From Brachyhypopomus gauderio (taxonomy: Eukaryota > Chordata > Actinopteri > Gymnotiformes > Hypopomidae), in contig NC_135225.1 of assembly GCF_052324685.1 (NCBI RefSeq), positions 5,767,758-5,831,757 on the forward strand: a stretch of 64,000 bases of DNA. Reading direction: 5' to 3'. The notes below the pieces were generated by a model, which saw nothing but the letters and a program-made list of their open reading frames with translations, was not told the origin of the DNA and searched no databases. Numbering within the stretch: position 1 is the stretch's first letter; each line of letters starts with the position of its first letter. Position numbers and translations under genes: made by a program. Shown here in pieces: positions 13,886-32,060 of this stretch.

Positions 13886-14848
13886 CATGGCACAAAAAAA
13901 ACTGATTCAGAACTTTTTATAACACTCAGTGGATTGGATTTTTGTTCACACACTAATTCAACCATTCGTGATTATTATTTTTTTTCTTTGGCCTACTATT
14001 AATTTTAATGTAAAAGGCACTTGAGAGATGCAAAATCCATGTGCTACCCCACCCAGAACCCAAACAGGCCACTAAATTAAACCTTTGGAAGGAGCAACTG
14101 GCTGGATTATGGGATCTTTTAGGTGTAAGTAAAGCATTAAGCATTTAACCACTGCTGTTCAAAACAACAGGATTGTATCAAATAGCTCCTGGCACTGGAA
14201 AGCCCCTCTTCATGAGTAGATGTTATGGGAGAATAAGGCTGCCCTAATCCAGACAATCATTTTCAGTCAGTGTTCAGGCTCTGATGAACTGCACGATAAT
14301 CTACAGCAGGTATGTGACAGATGACTGAGGACCCAGCCTCAGTGTGAAAACAGCTTTACAGGATAAGAGAGCAGAAAACGCCCAGAGAGAGGGGCCACAA
14401 GTCCAGGCTTATTTGAAATTAATAAATCCATAAATATGCATCAAACTGCAGTATATTTATTGTAATAAGGTTTCTTGTTTGCACACAAGGTGCAAGGTGA
14501 ATTTCAAGCCTGATCATCACAGCAGGTTTCCCAGTCATTCCTACATCGGTCCTCCGTCAGCCAGTGCCTCACATCTGTTGGCCAGCCGAACCTGCGAGAA
14601 CCCAGCCGGCCCGTCTCCCGCCATGTAAATAACAAGGACATCCGAGCAGATCCAGGAGGAGCCGATCCAGTGCAGACGCTTCTGCCGTGCCGCACGCCGC
14701 CATGTCATTCACCCTGTTTTCCTACATGCAGTCTGCTGAGTGAAAGACAGACTCCACTTCTCCTTCAGCGGTGGGATTTTACGCCAAGAGACTGACTGAG
14801 AAAGGGGGCAATTTTCTGTCAGTGGAAAACACAAAAAATGAGACATGC

Positions 14849-14911
14849 ACGGAGGCGGGGTTGAGGGGGGGGTGGGGTCGGGGTTGAGAGGGGGGGGTGG
14901 GGGCGGGGTTT
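14849..14911 (+). repeat. G-rich tract, G-quadruplex potential
   Basis: Two tandem imperfect copies of a unit like ggggttgagggggggggtgg, with at least six runs of three or more G on the plus strand. The pattern fits an intramolecular G-quadruplex and also a slippage-prone minisatellite. No gene is adjacent. Confidence 0.6.
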
Positions 14912-14929
14912 TATCTTAAGACAATCCTT

Positions 14930-16780
14930 CAAGTAAACGCTTGATAATCAATGAATCGTGCAGTTGAGGAGGACTTAGAGAGGTTAAGTGATGAAGAAAT
15001 GAATACTCTGATGACCATATGCAGATGGCAGCGCGCTAAGCTGTTATGTAAGTGTAGCAGGCTAGCACCCAGCATGAGAGATGTGGCACGCGCACTGTGG
15101 AACGTGTGGAGGAGACTCAGCTTGTTTTCATTATGCACTGTGCAGATTTTTTTGTCTGGGCAAACCGCAGCCTGAGCCAGACTTGGGATACAGTGTGCAT
15201 GATTAGAATTCTACCAGCCCTGCATGGCCTCTGCAAATCATTCGCCAGATCCTGAGGGCCTTGAAAAGCATGCACATTTTACATATTAGCACCTAGCAAC
15301 CAGCACAGAGCGCAGATAGCAGGCAATACCAACAGCTACTGCTAAACTCATTATTGTACACTTCAAGCAGCTAGATGTACTGCACGGAAGTGAGGATGCA
15401 GTGTGTCTTAATATCTTTGAATAATCAATATATTTACTAACATTATTGATCATTAAATATAGTGTGGATCATAGAGTCATTTCTTTTCATGCATATTCCC
15501 CCCACCTCAGTAGACCATAAGTAATTAGTCAATTGATTGTCCGGTTGCTTCTTGGCTAGCAGGATGCTGTTGCATCATTAGTTCATGCACAAAAGGGCTA
15601 CCAAGACTGTTGTTGTTGTCTCTACATATGAGACAATCGCAATATCAATTCCAGTAAAGCTGGCCATCATGAAGCTGAACTGAGAATAAATCAATCAGAG
15701 ACACAGCCAGCCGTTATGTGTGCCAAAAACCAGCGTATTGTTAGAGAATGCAGCACACTGATGAGTTCAGCAATAAGCGATGATGGATGGGTAATGAATG
15801 ACCAAAGAATACAATCAATCACGGTGAAAGAAACGTTGAGTTGATCAGGAGCACCATCCAAGTTGTAGACATAGATTCTGCTAAAGACTTCCAGAGGGAA
15901 CCGAGCGGCGGTGAGACCCAGCAAACAGGCCTATCAAAACATGCAAATTCTTAAGCCTCGAGAACAGAACCGCTACTTTAGCGCAAGGCACATGAAATAA
16001 TGTACAAGTCTGGAACAAAAACGTCTTAGACAGTTGAAGAATTGGTCTGGTCTGCGAGCCACCATGTCCGGCACATCTCCAGCTGCCAGTGGAAACGTTC
16101 GTTTGTCTTAGTGATGATGGGACTGCTGACTGCAGCAGTTGGATGAATTGAATGCATTGTGTTGAAATCCATTCAAATAGCTCAAAAATCAATGAATGAT
16201 GCTTTATGTTGCAACTGGACTTAAACCTGACACCTATTACTAAACCATGAAGTTTTTAAGGCCCAAAGGCAGAATGGTTTCGACTGGTTAAGTCATTCAG
16301 CCAACCTGAACACAAGTGAACATGCATTACTTCCTGAAGAAGGGCAGTGTGTTCCACAAAAAAATAATGACAGCCTTACAGGGCTGTCAGAATGTCACCA
16401 GAGTAGAGCCAAACCGCAGGCATTGAACAACTGCTGTGGATTTGCTACCAAACAGAATAATAAACATGACCATTTTATTTAGGATTACACGCGTTTGTCC
16501 AATTACTTATGGTCACCCCAATTGAGGAGACTGCAAATCTGTATGATTCCTACATGATTCATCCAGTAAAGGTTTAAGTACCACTAAATAAAACTGCTAT
16601 TCTGCATGGAGTACTATTCATAGCTTCATGCAATGTTCTGATGTGCAGAACCCAGACAAAAACTGTTACTATCCAGTTACTTACAAGTTGCACTGATTCA
16701 GAACTGACAAGTTTTTAAAAATGTAATTACATGTAATCATACGTAACTCTCAATTCTTCATGAAATAAATTTAACAAGGT
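14930..16780. other. Intergenic, no gene recognised
   Basis: No exon with a recognised product. A 74-codon plus-strand frame at 14,951-15,175 has a charged start but resembles nothing I know and lacks convincing splice context. Confidence 0.45.
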
Positions 16781-16784
16781 GCTT

Positions 16785-17395
16785 AAAACCTTGCTCAGAG
16801 ATTTGTGAGGTTTGTGACACGGCATGTTGTCCTACTGGAAGCAGCCATCAGAAGATGTGGTCATAAAGGGATGGACACTGTCAGCATCAATACTCAGGTA
16901 GGTGTTTCAATAATGTTCAGCCGGTATTAAGGGATCCAAAATGTGCCAAGGGATCGTTTGCCACCCTGGCAACAGCAGGCTGCACCACGGACTCATGGCG
17001 GATGGATCCATGTTTTCTTCTTGTTTATACCAAATTCTGACCCCACCACCTGAATGTTGCAGCACAAAGTGAGACTCATCAAACCAGATGTTTTATCCTC
17101 TGGTCTCTGTATTTGACAAGGCATTTTTGCCCACAGAACCACCGCTCATTGGATATTTCCTATTCTTCTGACCATTTTCTGTAAGCTCTGTCCCATTAGA
17201 GCAGCAGTTTCAGAAATACACAGACCAGCCAGTCTGCCATGTTTGAAGGCACTTGCATCACCGTTCTTCTCCATTCTCATACTCAGCTTCAGTAGTTCCT
17301 CTCCACCATGTCTTGCTGTGCCATGTGATTGGCTCATTAGACATTTGTGTTAATAAGCAGTAGATGTAGCTAATAACCTAATAAAGCAGCGGATG
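16785..17395 (-). pseudogene. Decayed Tc1-like transposase (minus strand)
   Basis: The minus-strand translation contains a degraded version of the N-terminal helix-turn-helix of a common fish Tc1-like transposase. A start of type MRMEKNGDASAFKHG is followed by LCISETAALMGQS, which corresponds to the family's usual LSISETADLLGFS. Farther along come remnants of the SSERQFCGRK-type linker. The frame is broken several times and the C-terminal catalytic part is missing or scrambled. The right end (about 17,340-17,400) keeps the family's terminal words for a site near ttaataagcag and cctaataaag. Family naming is from recall. Confidence 0.7.
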
Positions 17396-17399
17396 CATT

Positions 17400-18590
17400 T
17401 TTATATAGGTATGTATATATTTATCAAATATAGAAATACATTACAGCATGTAACAGGAAGGTGACAATGTTTATGATTATTTTGTATATATGTTGTGTTC
17501 TTACTTTTTTTTGACTTCCTACTTTAAATTTGAACCATTAAAATTTTTATTTTGTTATGTGTGGTTCTAGCATGAGGCCCAAAGTGTTTGGTAACAACTG
17601 TACGACCATTTTGATTTGCAATTTGCATCACACTAATTAAAGACAATGACTTCATTATTCATTAGCAAGATCAGTCTTGCAGCTCTAGTGCAAATCTACA
17701 AACCTAAGTATGAATTGCAAACTTGTTAGGGTTCGTCAACTACATGTGGGTGAATGGAAAAATATGCAAATTAGACTGTCGGACACACTAATTCTTCAAG
17801 TATGAATCTTGAAGGAATTAATGACAAAGAGAACACACGCTCACATCAATAGAAACAAAAGAATAATATCAACTGTTTTTGAGTGAGAATGTTAAATGCA
17901 AAATCTAAAAAGATACACTTGATCAATTCAACATCAGCATCTGCTGCTATTGACTAGGACAGTCAATTTTTAATGTTCACTCTTTCACAGGCAGGTCACT
18001 TAGAGGGCGGTGTTAGCTTTGGCATGAGTTAGCAGGTTTCACCATGCCGCATGCTCAACAGCAGGAGAAGTAAAGACAAACTCTGTGTTGTGTTCAGACA
18101 TCACCATTTTGTCCCACCCTGCCTCTCAAAGTAAAAAGGCAGGACTATATTAAAGCTGTCATCTCAGTGCTCCGTATGGACAAACACCAACCCGCGGTTT
18201 GAACCACTTCAACAGGCTGGGGCACACCGACATTGACATACTCCTTGGCTCAGCACTGTCTCCTGTCTGTAAGAAGCACGCAGTGGCAAACTTCCCTCTC
18301 TCTCCCTCTCCCTCTCCCTTTTATCTACAGCTGCCCCTGGAGGAGAGCAGACGCAGTCCCGCCATCTGCCTCCTGCGTCTGGAAGAGCCAGAATGGCTGT
18401 CTCGGCCCAGATGACAGAGCTGGCCAACCGAACCTCCCCAGCCTCGCATAATAAACAGCCGACCTAGCCCTCCTTCCATTCCTTCTTCCTTCCGTTTTCT
18501 CCTATTCTCTCTCTGGGTAGCAATGCAGCAACTTAATCTGGCAGTAATTCTGTGAGCTCACTAGTTCTCTTACATCCATGTGTTCATGAA
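17400..18590. other. Intergenic, no gene recognised
   Basis: AT-rich on the left and more balanced from 18,150. No supported exon. A CT-rich patch (tctctccctctccctctccc) at about 18,296-18,320 gives short spurious frames. Confidence 0.45.
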
Positions 18591-18591
18591 G

Positions 18592-22050
<3,459 letters not shown>

Positions 22051-22069
22051 AAAAATATAATTACAGAAC

Positions 22070-22125
22070 ACTGCCTTGGGTAAGGACATCTGCCAAGCAA
22101 ATAAATAATGTAATGTAATGTAATG
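22070..22125 (+). repeat. SINE tail with (TAATG)n
   Basis: The words gggtaaggacatctgccaag and aaataaataatgtaatg, followed by repeated TAATG units, match the 3' end of a common fish tRNA-type SINE. Only the tail is clear. Confidence 0.65.
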
Positions 22126-23125
22126 CAAACCTCAGGGATCCTAGGGGATACTTGGTTTTCATCCACTCTTGATTATGTGCATATTTAATAACTGTTTGCA
22201 GGCATACTAATGAAATGCTCTTCAGATGTTGACCAGGTCTTTCACACACATTGCATGAAGTGGGCAGCAATGAACCAACACACGTAACAGGCTTTGATAC
22301 AATAGCAACACTAATATTTGATCCAGTTTCACAATCAAAGTGTTTTGGTTCCATCAGATAACTGAGTGAAACTGATTCTCACTGAACATTTATTATTTCT
22401 TACAGCTAGAAGCTTCATTCTAACAGAATCCTGGATAATCATCTTTCCATTTTTGAAAATACACATTAGGCTGCATGTTCTCCTAACACTGCACCTGTGT
22501 TGTGGGTGAACTGCTAGTCACGGTACCCAGAGGCAGGATCACACAGGGGCGTAGGATCTTCAGATTTCACCTCCTGTTCCCTGCCTTTACTTGAATCATA
22601 AATCACTGGGTTAGCACCAAGGTCTCTGCACACTGGGTATCTACAGTTACAATAGAGGCCTAAAGGCACCTTGCACAAGGCTGTCTAACCCAGCAGTATC
22701 CTCGAACATGGAGTTACTAAAAACAGGATGCCACCCCTCTGTGCCGAAGTAGGATTCTTATCCTCACTGTACCTTCCAAGAATGTACTGAATCTAGTACT
22801 AGATACAGGATATCCATGACTCAAATCCTCCTTTAACCAAATTGTTCTGGAGGGAACAGGCCTATCGTCTTCAACCAACCGTCTTCTGCCATTGCACATC
22901 ACCTGTCAAGTTTTAAGAGAAATGACCCCAATACTCCACTGCACCTTTCTTGCCTTATAAAGCCACCAAAAACTTGATCAAACACTTTATGCTACTGGGG
23001 GTATGAAGCAAAACAGGCTAATATTCAACTGGGGTAAAGAGAAAGAACACACATATTACAAAACAGGACCTAAAAGTCTCAAACGAGTGAGAATAACAGC
23101 AGAATGTTTTGTTTTTATATATTTT

Positions 23126-23131
23126 TTTATT
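23126..23131 (-). terminator. Candidate poly(A) signal of rps24
   Basis: AATAAA on the minus strand, about 475 nt downstream of the proposed rps24 stop codon, followed by a T-rich/AT region on the sense strand. It is the first canonical hexamer I see after the stop. Confidence 0.4.
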
Positions 23132-23600
23132 TGTTGACAATATACAAGAACATTTTCAGGATGGTCTTCCCTGAAGGTCTCACTGTTGAGAGGAAAAAGT
23201 AGTACATCATTAGAAGATAGCAGTAACTGGGACTATTTTAAATTCATAGAAGGAACAGAATCTAGTGCTAGAGATCACTTCAGTAATTCTTGAACTCAAG
23301 TTCTATAAAAACTTGATGGTAAAAGATTATCAAACATGCAGCTTATTTTAAAATGTGCTTCACGCTTCGGGAAAATGTGAATTTCAAAAATCACATCATG
23401 CTGCTTCTAATTAGTAGTGTAATTGAGAACTGTAAACTACAAGTTGGTAATTTATAATTTACATCAAACAGCTTTTTCAAAAGGGGATCTTCTCTGAGAA
23501 TGAGGCACTGGGCATTTAACATGCAAAGCACTCAATCTACAGGTACAACTGGATTGCAATCAGCACACCATGCCGATCTCTGCTCTACCTTTTCCTGACA

Positions 23601-25413
<1,813 letters not shown>

Positions 25414-25432
25414 CTTGGCGTCGGCTAGCTCA

Positions 25433-25460
25433 GGGGCGAGAAAAAGGAAGGAGGACCCGT
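25433..25460 (-). promoter_or_regulatory. rps24: rps24 5' leader with TOP-like pyrimidine tract
   Basis: Immediately upstream of the ATG exon the sense strand reads ctccttcctttttctcgccc, a run of pyrimidines as expected at the start of a 5'-terminal-oligopyrimidine mRNA. Such mRNAs are controlled by mTORC1. The exact start site is not determined. No TATA box is evident just upstream. Confidence 0.55.
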
Positions 25461-25464
25461 AGGT

Positions 25465-26320
25465 GGCCAACGATATGCCAGAGCAGATAATTAGTAGTTT
25501 ACTGTAATGCCTGATCGTAAAAAACGAGGAAACCGATGAAAAATAGGTCAAACGACAATATATATAGTTTTTCCTTTGTAAAAGTTATTTTATGTCCTAC
25601 ATGTATTTTTTTTTTACAATTCTATGAATTATATAAAGTGCAGATACACTTGTTTATCACTAGAAAACGGGCAATATAAAAACTCTAAATAAATATTGTT
25701 AAATCATATTAAACGATTATCCGTATTTATCAAGAGGTTCAAAAAATGATTTCTAATCTAGGACCAGTTCATTTTTTATTTTAAATTTATTTCTAATTGT
25801 AAATGCAGAGAAAAGGAAATACTGATCCCAGATCAGCTCGGAGTCCTTGCTTCATACAGCTTCTGTTGCGTCCTGTACTTTACAGACGCGCCAGCGCACA
25901 CTTCTACCTACGTGGGTGCCTGTTGGGGTTCAACATGTCGACTAGATTAATTATAGGCAGTTTTCTGTCACGTCTCAGTAATTCTTAACTTGCCTACGAG
26001 TTAAAGCAATTTTTATTTAGACAATTTAAGAAATGAATGTTAACCTTTATAGCCAAGTGTACCGACTCAAAATGCAAATGCTCACAAAAACTAGGAAAAC
26101 ACACAAATTGAAAACGTTACTTGTACAAATGAATCTTGTACACTGTAGTCTAGACTTTTTTTATCTAGGCCTTTGAAGAAAGCAAGAAATGTTTTATGTG
26201 TTGAAAGATAATTAAAAACTATTTCATGTCAAAATGTGACATATATATTTAGAATAATGTGGATATACAAAAATTGAGACAAAATTGAGACAGGAAGACA
26301 AGGAACGTGAGTATAGAGTG
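25465..26320. other. Region upstream of rps24, no gene
   Basis: AT-rich sequence with no recognised exon or repeat. It presumably includes the rps24 promoter side and then intergenic DNA. Confidence 0.4.
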
Positions 26321-26325
26321 ACATA

Positions 26326-27440
26326 CAGTGGTGTTAAGTTTGAATTGTATAGAATTTTCTGTATTTGTGCATATACACACACAACCTAAAGCATCATATT
26401 TAGTTCTAAAAGTAGATCAATAGAATCTAAGTATTGTACTTGGTCATTATTAAGGATAATTATCAAAAACTACATACGGTATGTGAGTGGCAAATCTTTA
26501 GGATTAACTTGAAATTATAACTTAACTGTAATTATAGGCTAACTGGTGAAATTAGAGACAGGTGTGAGTGAGCACCTGTTTTATACAAAGAACTGGGACA
26601 GTTCAAAGTCTGGTCTTCATGACATGTGTATCACATCTGAGAGGTCATAGAAACCCAGGGTAACGTCTGAGCAACCAAAGGCCAACAACAGTATAACAGT
26701 GGTGTACATTGTGGGATTGCAAGAATGAATCCAACACTCTCCAAGCAGAACATCAGAACATATCTGCCTGTTTGCACTTTCTGAAAGGTCATAACTGGAC
26801 GGCTATTAGAACAATGTATTGTGGCTGGATGAGACCAAAATGGAACAACTTTGTTTAAATTAAAGCATTATGTTTCAATAATGGATAAATGCATTTCAGC
26901 ATAAGAACCTTATCCCATCTGTGAAATGTGGGGGTGGAATCATGGTTTATGCTTATCTTGTATTGAGTCAGGCTAGCTAGACAACACAGATGGAACAATG
27001 AATTCCTTAATTATACCACTGAATTCTAAAGGACATCAGTCTGTGAACTGAAGCTCAAGAGATAGTGGGTGATGCAGCAAGATGACACACAAAGTTTTGG
27101 AAAGGTCGGGTCAAAGTCCTGACCTTAATCCAGCAACGCTGTGGCAGGACCTTCCTCCTTTGTGAGGAAACACCAACAATCCAAAGCTGTTCTGTATGGA
27201 CTAAAACCTTTCCATGTCAACGTGCCATAAATGTTTAATTATGGCTGCACAAGGAAGTTTGACCAGATACTGAAAGTAAATGGATAATTGAATTATTTTC
27301 TAAACTGACAAAGTATATTTCTCATTTGTTTAATGGTATTCTCTAGAACGTGTGTGAAATGTAGGTGTTTGTGGTCAAATTTATGTGGAAATATACTAAA
27401 GGGAAAATTCTAAAGGGTCCACAAAATTTAAAAACCACTT
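26326..27440 (+). mobile_element. Dead Tc1/mariner element with long TIRs
   Basis: A full-length but inactive Tc1-like element. The left end is ta|cagtggtgttaag with tagaattttctgtatttgtg behind it. The right end is the degenerate inverted copy, ...gaaaattctaaagggtcc...accactt|ta. The element is flanked by TA. Between the ends, plus-strand transposase remnants are readable: gctggatgagaccaaaatgg, the G-rich ccatctgtgaaatgtggggg and gggtcaaagtcctgacctta (the SPDLNP-type motif). The frame carries many stops and the N-terminal coding part is deleted. It separates rps24 from the mttp-like gene. Family recall is strong, but no database search was possible. Confidence 0.85.
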
Positions 27441-28049
27441 TAGGTTCCTCCTACAGTTCCATATACGTGGAAGAACAAACATTTTAGGCCCACATGGTCT
27501 TGCTTCAGAAAGTTTTTAAAATTGTGTTGAAAATGGGATAGAATGAACAAACTGAAATGGTCATGTGACCAAAACCCTTATTTCAACTGGAACCACTGCA
27601 TATATGAGTGCCAAATTATGTACAAAAGCATGCTGCTTTTCTCTTTTCAAACTTGATGTTTGTCATAGGGAAAAGGCTTTTGTGGCCAAAATGTCAAAGC
27701 AGACATTAAAGAAAATCTTGTAGTGAAAGGTATACATTACAGTGTCTGAGATTTCTTTACACTTGGTAATATAGTGCCAAATATTCAAACATTTCAAATA
27801 AAGAGACAAAATATAACTGGAGTATATTTTTGGAGAGTAAAATACAGGGTTGAGTTTAGAGATCTGTTTCAGCAGTGTCACCGTGCCCTGTTAAGCCTCC
27901 TTATCTCAGGTTCACCAGTATTTGCTTTATCCAGGACATTATCTATGAATTCCTGCCCAAATTTGATCACTCATGGAGAGGTCAAAAGGACCTGTTTGAA
28001 ATCCTGAGAATCCCCATATTAGACCATAGTGTTAGGTTACCTGAAAGAA

Positions 28050-28610
28050 TATCAGAATCAGAAAAAGTTTTTATCGCCATTGTCAGTGGACAGGGTTCAC
28101 AGACTAGAAATTTGCTTCGGCATGAAGGTGCAACATTAAAACAAGCAATAATAGGGAAATATAAATAGAATGAATAAAAATACAGAGGGCAATGTACAAC
28201 AACAGTACTATATACAGCAGTGCATGTGGAGTAGTGCATTCCAAGTAAAGTGACGAAGTCAGGGTTGTGAGAGATAAGTGACATGATTATATACTGTTCT
28301 TGAGTCCAATGGCAGAGGGAAAGAAAATGTTCCTGTGGCGGGAGGTTCTGGTCCAAATGGACCAAAGCCTCCTGCCCGAGGGGAGTGGATCAAATAGTCC
28401 GCGTGCGGGGTGAGTAGGATCTGCTCTGATCTGATCCGCTCTCCCCACCGTCCTGGAGACGTACAGTTCTTGCAGAGATGGGAGGCTGTGACGCATTAGG
28501 ACATCATGTAGGACATCAAGATGTTCCTGTTTCTTTACGATGTCCAACCAAGAAACACAGGATCTTTGATATAAGACACCACTGCTCCTATTGAGTGCTA
28601 AAAGCTCCAC
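28050..28610 (-). mobile_element. 3' end of a non-LTR retrotransposon
   Basis: The minus-strand frame at 28,287-28,610 ends with LFDPLPSGRRLWSIWTRTS and RHRNIFFPSAIGLKNSI, the usual C-terminal signature of fish non-LTR retrotransposon ORF2 proteins. The 3' part continues to about 28,050 with caatggcgataaaaactttt and ttctgattctgat, the typical tail of that element class. It is 5'-truncated and decayed. It lies about 180 bp upstream of the mttp-like start codon. Confidence 0.75.
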
Positions 28611-28785
28611 CTTGTGGGGAATCTTTAGACAAAATAGGTGGAGGAGTCAAGTCAGGTCCCTGAGGTGGTTTCTAAAAATTGTATTAAAAAAAACAACAAA
28701 AATACATGTGGCTAAATAATTCATACAAATACTTGTTTTTAAATATATAAAATAAGTACGGCCATCACATTCAGTTGTAAACAAT

Positions 28786-31700
28786 ATGGCATTGTTTGCA
28801 GAGTTATTCCTTATCATATCATGTCTAGATCCAGAATCTGCTCATTTAAATATGCACACAGTAAGTATATGTGCAGGCAGCAGGTACGCAGCTTCTGTGT
28901 TGCATCAGCTCGTTGTCCGTTTGCTGCAAGTCTTTGTTGACGCTGTACTTTGCCCAATTGACTTTGCAAACCTGCCAGTATACTCGTGCGGCTCCAGCAG
29001 AGAAGAATGAAGTCTGTGGTGTATCTGACATTTTGCCTATTTTTTCTTTCAGGAATTAGGAACGGTATAAAGGGTAATGAGTTTTTATTTACCACAATCA
29101 TTTATCTGAGTTATCTGCACAATTCTTAATTTTGCAGTTTTCTATGTTAAATCTGTTGAATGCTCACATTTTCTTGTATTAAGTTCTAAGTAAGCCTCTC
29201 AAGGTTTAGCCTATGTATCATTAAAACAGAAAACTTAATAGTGTCATTTGATACTATATTTAGTCCTGTATCAAATAGTATGTGTACATTATCATTGTAA
29301 AATATCAGTAGTTGTTACTGGTGCTGACGGACAGTTATATAAAGAGTTCTGATATTTCAGGAGCCTTCAGTAAAGCCCTGCACTTTGATGCCGGGCTCCT
29401 GTATGAGTACCACTACGACACGTCCGTGACAGTGGCTCCCGTTTCTGTGGAGCTTGGAGAGGTCACTGCTATCACAATGGAAGCAGTAATTCAGATCCAC
29501 TCACTATGGAGGAACCACGACAGCCAGGAGGAACAGCTTCTGCACTTAAGGGTAGGTCTTATATTAGGATAAAAGCTTTCTAAGCTTTTTGCAAGAAAAA
29601 AAAATATTGAGATACCTGAAAAACACAGTAAAAAAACCTCCACGTTAAAGTTCTTCACATGCTGTAACCCACCTTCATCACTTTATCCATATGTGGGTAA
29701 GGGACTTATAGAGTCCTTATACTTACAGGAGTCCATCATTTTTTTGTCTCTCAGATTCGTGATTTTAAACTAAAACCCAAATCAAATGATTCTATTACCA
29801 AACACTTGGAGGTGGATGAGATGCTTGGTTACTTGGACCACATGAAGAAACCATTTCTTGTGCATATTCACTCAGGGAAGGTATATTTCTTGTGTAGGCA
29901 TATTTCTTGTATAAGCCAAACATGAGTTAAATCTAAGACTTTTTTGTACAAATTTCTTTGCATCAGCACATAGATGAGCCCTTGTTATTTATAGTGAATG
30001 CATAATAACTATTGGATATTTTGAATAATTATCATATTTTACTGCAGTTTAACCCTATTGAATAGTGTCCTTTTGGACATTCTCATCTAGTCTGTTTTGT
30101 TCAGTTTGAATCAAATCTTACAGTAACATCCCTGGGTCCCATCTAGATTCAAGGAGTTTTTGATACTTCCATGGACAACACAGTCAGTCTGAATTTAAAA
30201 AAAGGACTAGTGTCTCTACTCCAAATTCAAAGTCCTTCTGGAGTCATGATGGAAGTAAGTTTTATTTATTCATGATGTCATTTCAGACAGTTACCTACTA
30301 TTTGCTACGTCATATGAAACCCATTTTATTTTAGGATGATGCAACTGGACGATGCCAGGTCTCATACTACAGCTTTAAAGATGAAATTGTCAAAGTCAAA
30401 GAATATGAGAGCTGTGAAAAGAATGTGGGTAATGGCATGTTTTCTGACCAGGTATGAATATTCCCTATTCTTTGGCCATAACAGAAAGAACTGCCCTGTT
30501 GTGCATGAGGCATGGTAACATATGAACTCCCAGTGAATTCAGGGCAAGCCGCAGTTTACTTCCAATGAAAATATTATACCTAATATTATGGAACAGAAAC
30601 AGTACCTTATGGAGGTATACTATATATCTTTATGCTTTTAGATTTTGGGGGTGAGATCAGTTGGTACCTCACAAACAGTTTTCAACATGGTGGATCATAA
30701 CATTAAAACTGTAACATCACATGAATTCCGTTCATTGGTATTAGATGAACAGACTACAGTTGGCATCCAAATTTCCTCAAGGTATTTATTTATTTATTTT
30801 TACCTTTTTACAATACACAGTAATTGTGGTATATGACTGTAATGATGCATTCACATTTGCTTTACATCCATGCTTGATTAAACAATAACTACAGCGTACC
30901 AGATCTAAGCCCGAAGGGTTAGATAACAGCTTAAATTTTATGTTATTAAAGTACTGTTGCATGAGTACGCATCAGAGCAATCAGATGGATCAAACTGATC
31001 AAAATCAGATGATATGTCTGCAATTGATTCTAGGCAGCTCCTGCAGCTCTTATCAACAACCCCTGACAGTAATAAGGAATCCCAGGGGAGCATGCAGGAG
31101 CTTCTCAGCTCACTCAAGGAGAACTTTGTGAATCATTCTATTCATGCTGTACCTGTGGTCACACAGCAGGACCGCAGTGGATATCCAGTAAGTCACAATA
31201 GTTGGCAAAACTGTATTCTTGACGGACTGCAATGCTTATATTGCTCAACATTACTGTGGCAAAATACTCAAATATTTGAATATTCTAATTATACTGATGC
31301 TTAAAAAATGCTGATTGAATTGAAAAACTGTTTACTGTTTTACTGTTTGTGACTGTTTACTTAATATGGCTTCACATGGATTTCAACAATAAGTACACTG
31401 TTGTTGTATACTGTGTAAAATGTGTAAATGTGTAAAATATAAATCAAAAGACCAAAATGACAAACATGCTACAATGTATACTTGTATATATTAGCATATC
31501 CTGCTCAAAGCAAGTTCACCTTTTCAAACATTTTCTTTTTCAGATTTCTAAACTCTTAGATCATTTGAAAGTAAACATAATGGACCAGTCAACCACAGCA
31601 AAGGTGTTTCTCCGGCTGTCCAAACGCTTGCGAACAATGGAAACAACCGAGATCAGAGCCATTCTCACAAAGGCCGATGACAAGCTTGTGTGAGTATCAA

Positions 31701-31999
31701 GGTCCTAAACTGTACTGTTGTGCCTCCACAGTTGCTAAAGCTCGTGCGTTTGCGTTTGTTTAGGCCGGTTCTAATAGATGCTGCTGCAGCCGCCTCCACG
31801 CCTGCATCTCTCGACGCCCTCGTGTCATACATCAACGTCACAAACCCCAAAACAGCGCCACTGCTGGAAAAGCTCCTCTATGCCTGTGCTTTTTCCTCTC
31901 AGCCATCTACTCATTTGATTAACACCATCTCTGTGAGTTACATTTGAGGTTATGTTTTTAAACCACTTTTTAAAATTATATTTTTTGTTTAATTGTGTG

Positions 32000-32060
<61 letters not shown>

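Noticed and set aside
13535-14002. 155-codon open frame on the plus strand, the longest in the left third
   Set aside because: Its middle is the 3' domain of a common fish SINE/LINE. The rest has no recognisable protein features.
14951-15175. 74-codon frame with a charged N-terminus
   Set aside because: No family resemblance, no convincing splice sites, and an overlapping frame of similar length on the other strand.
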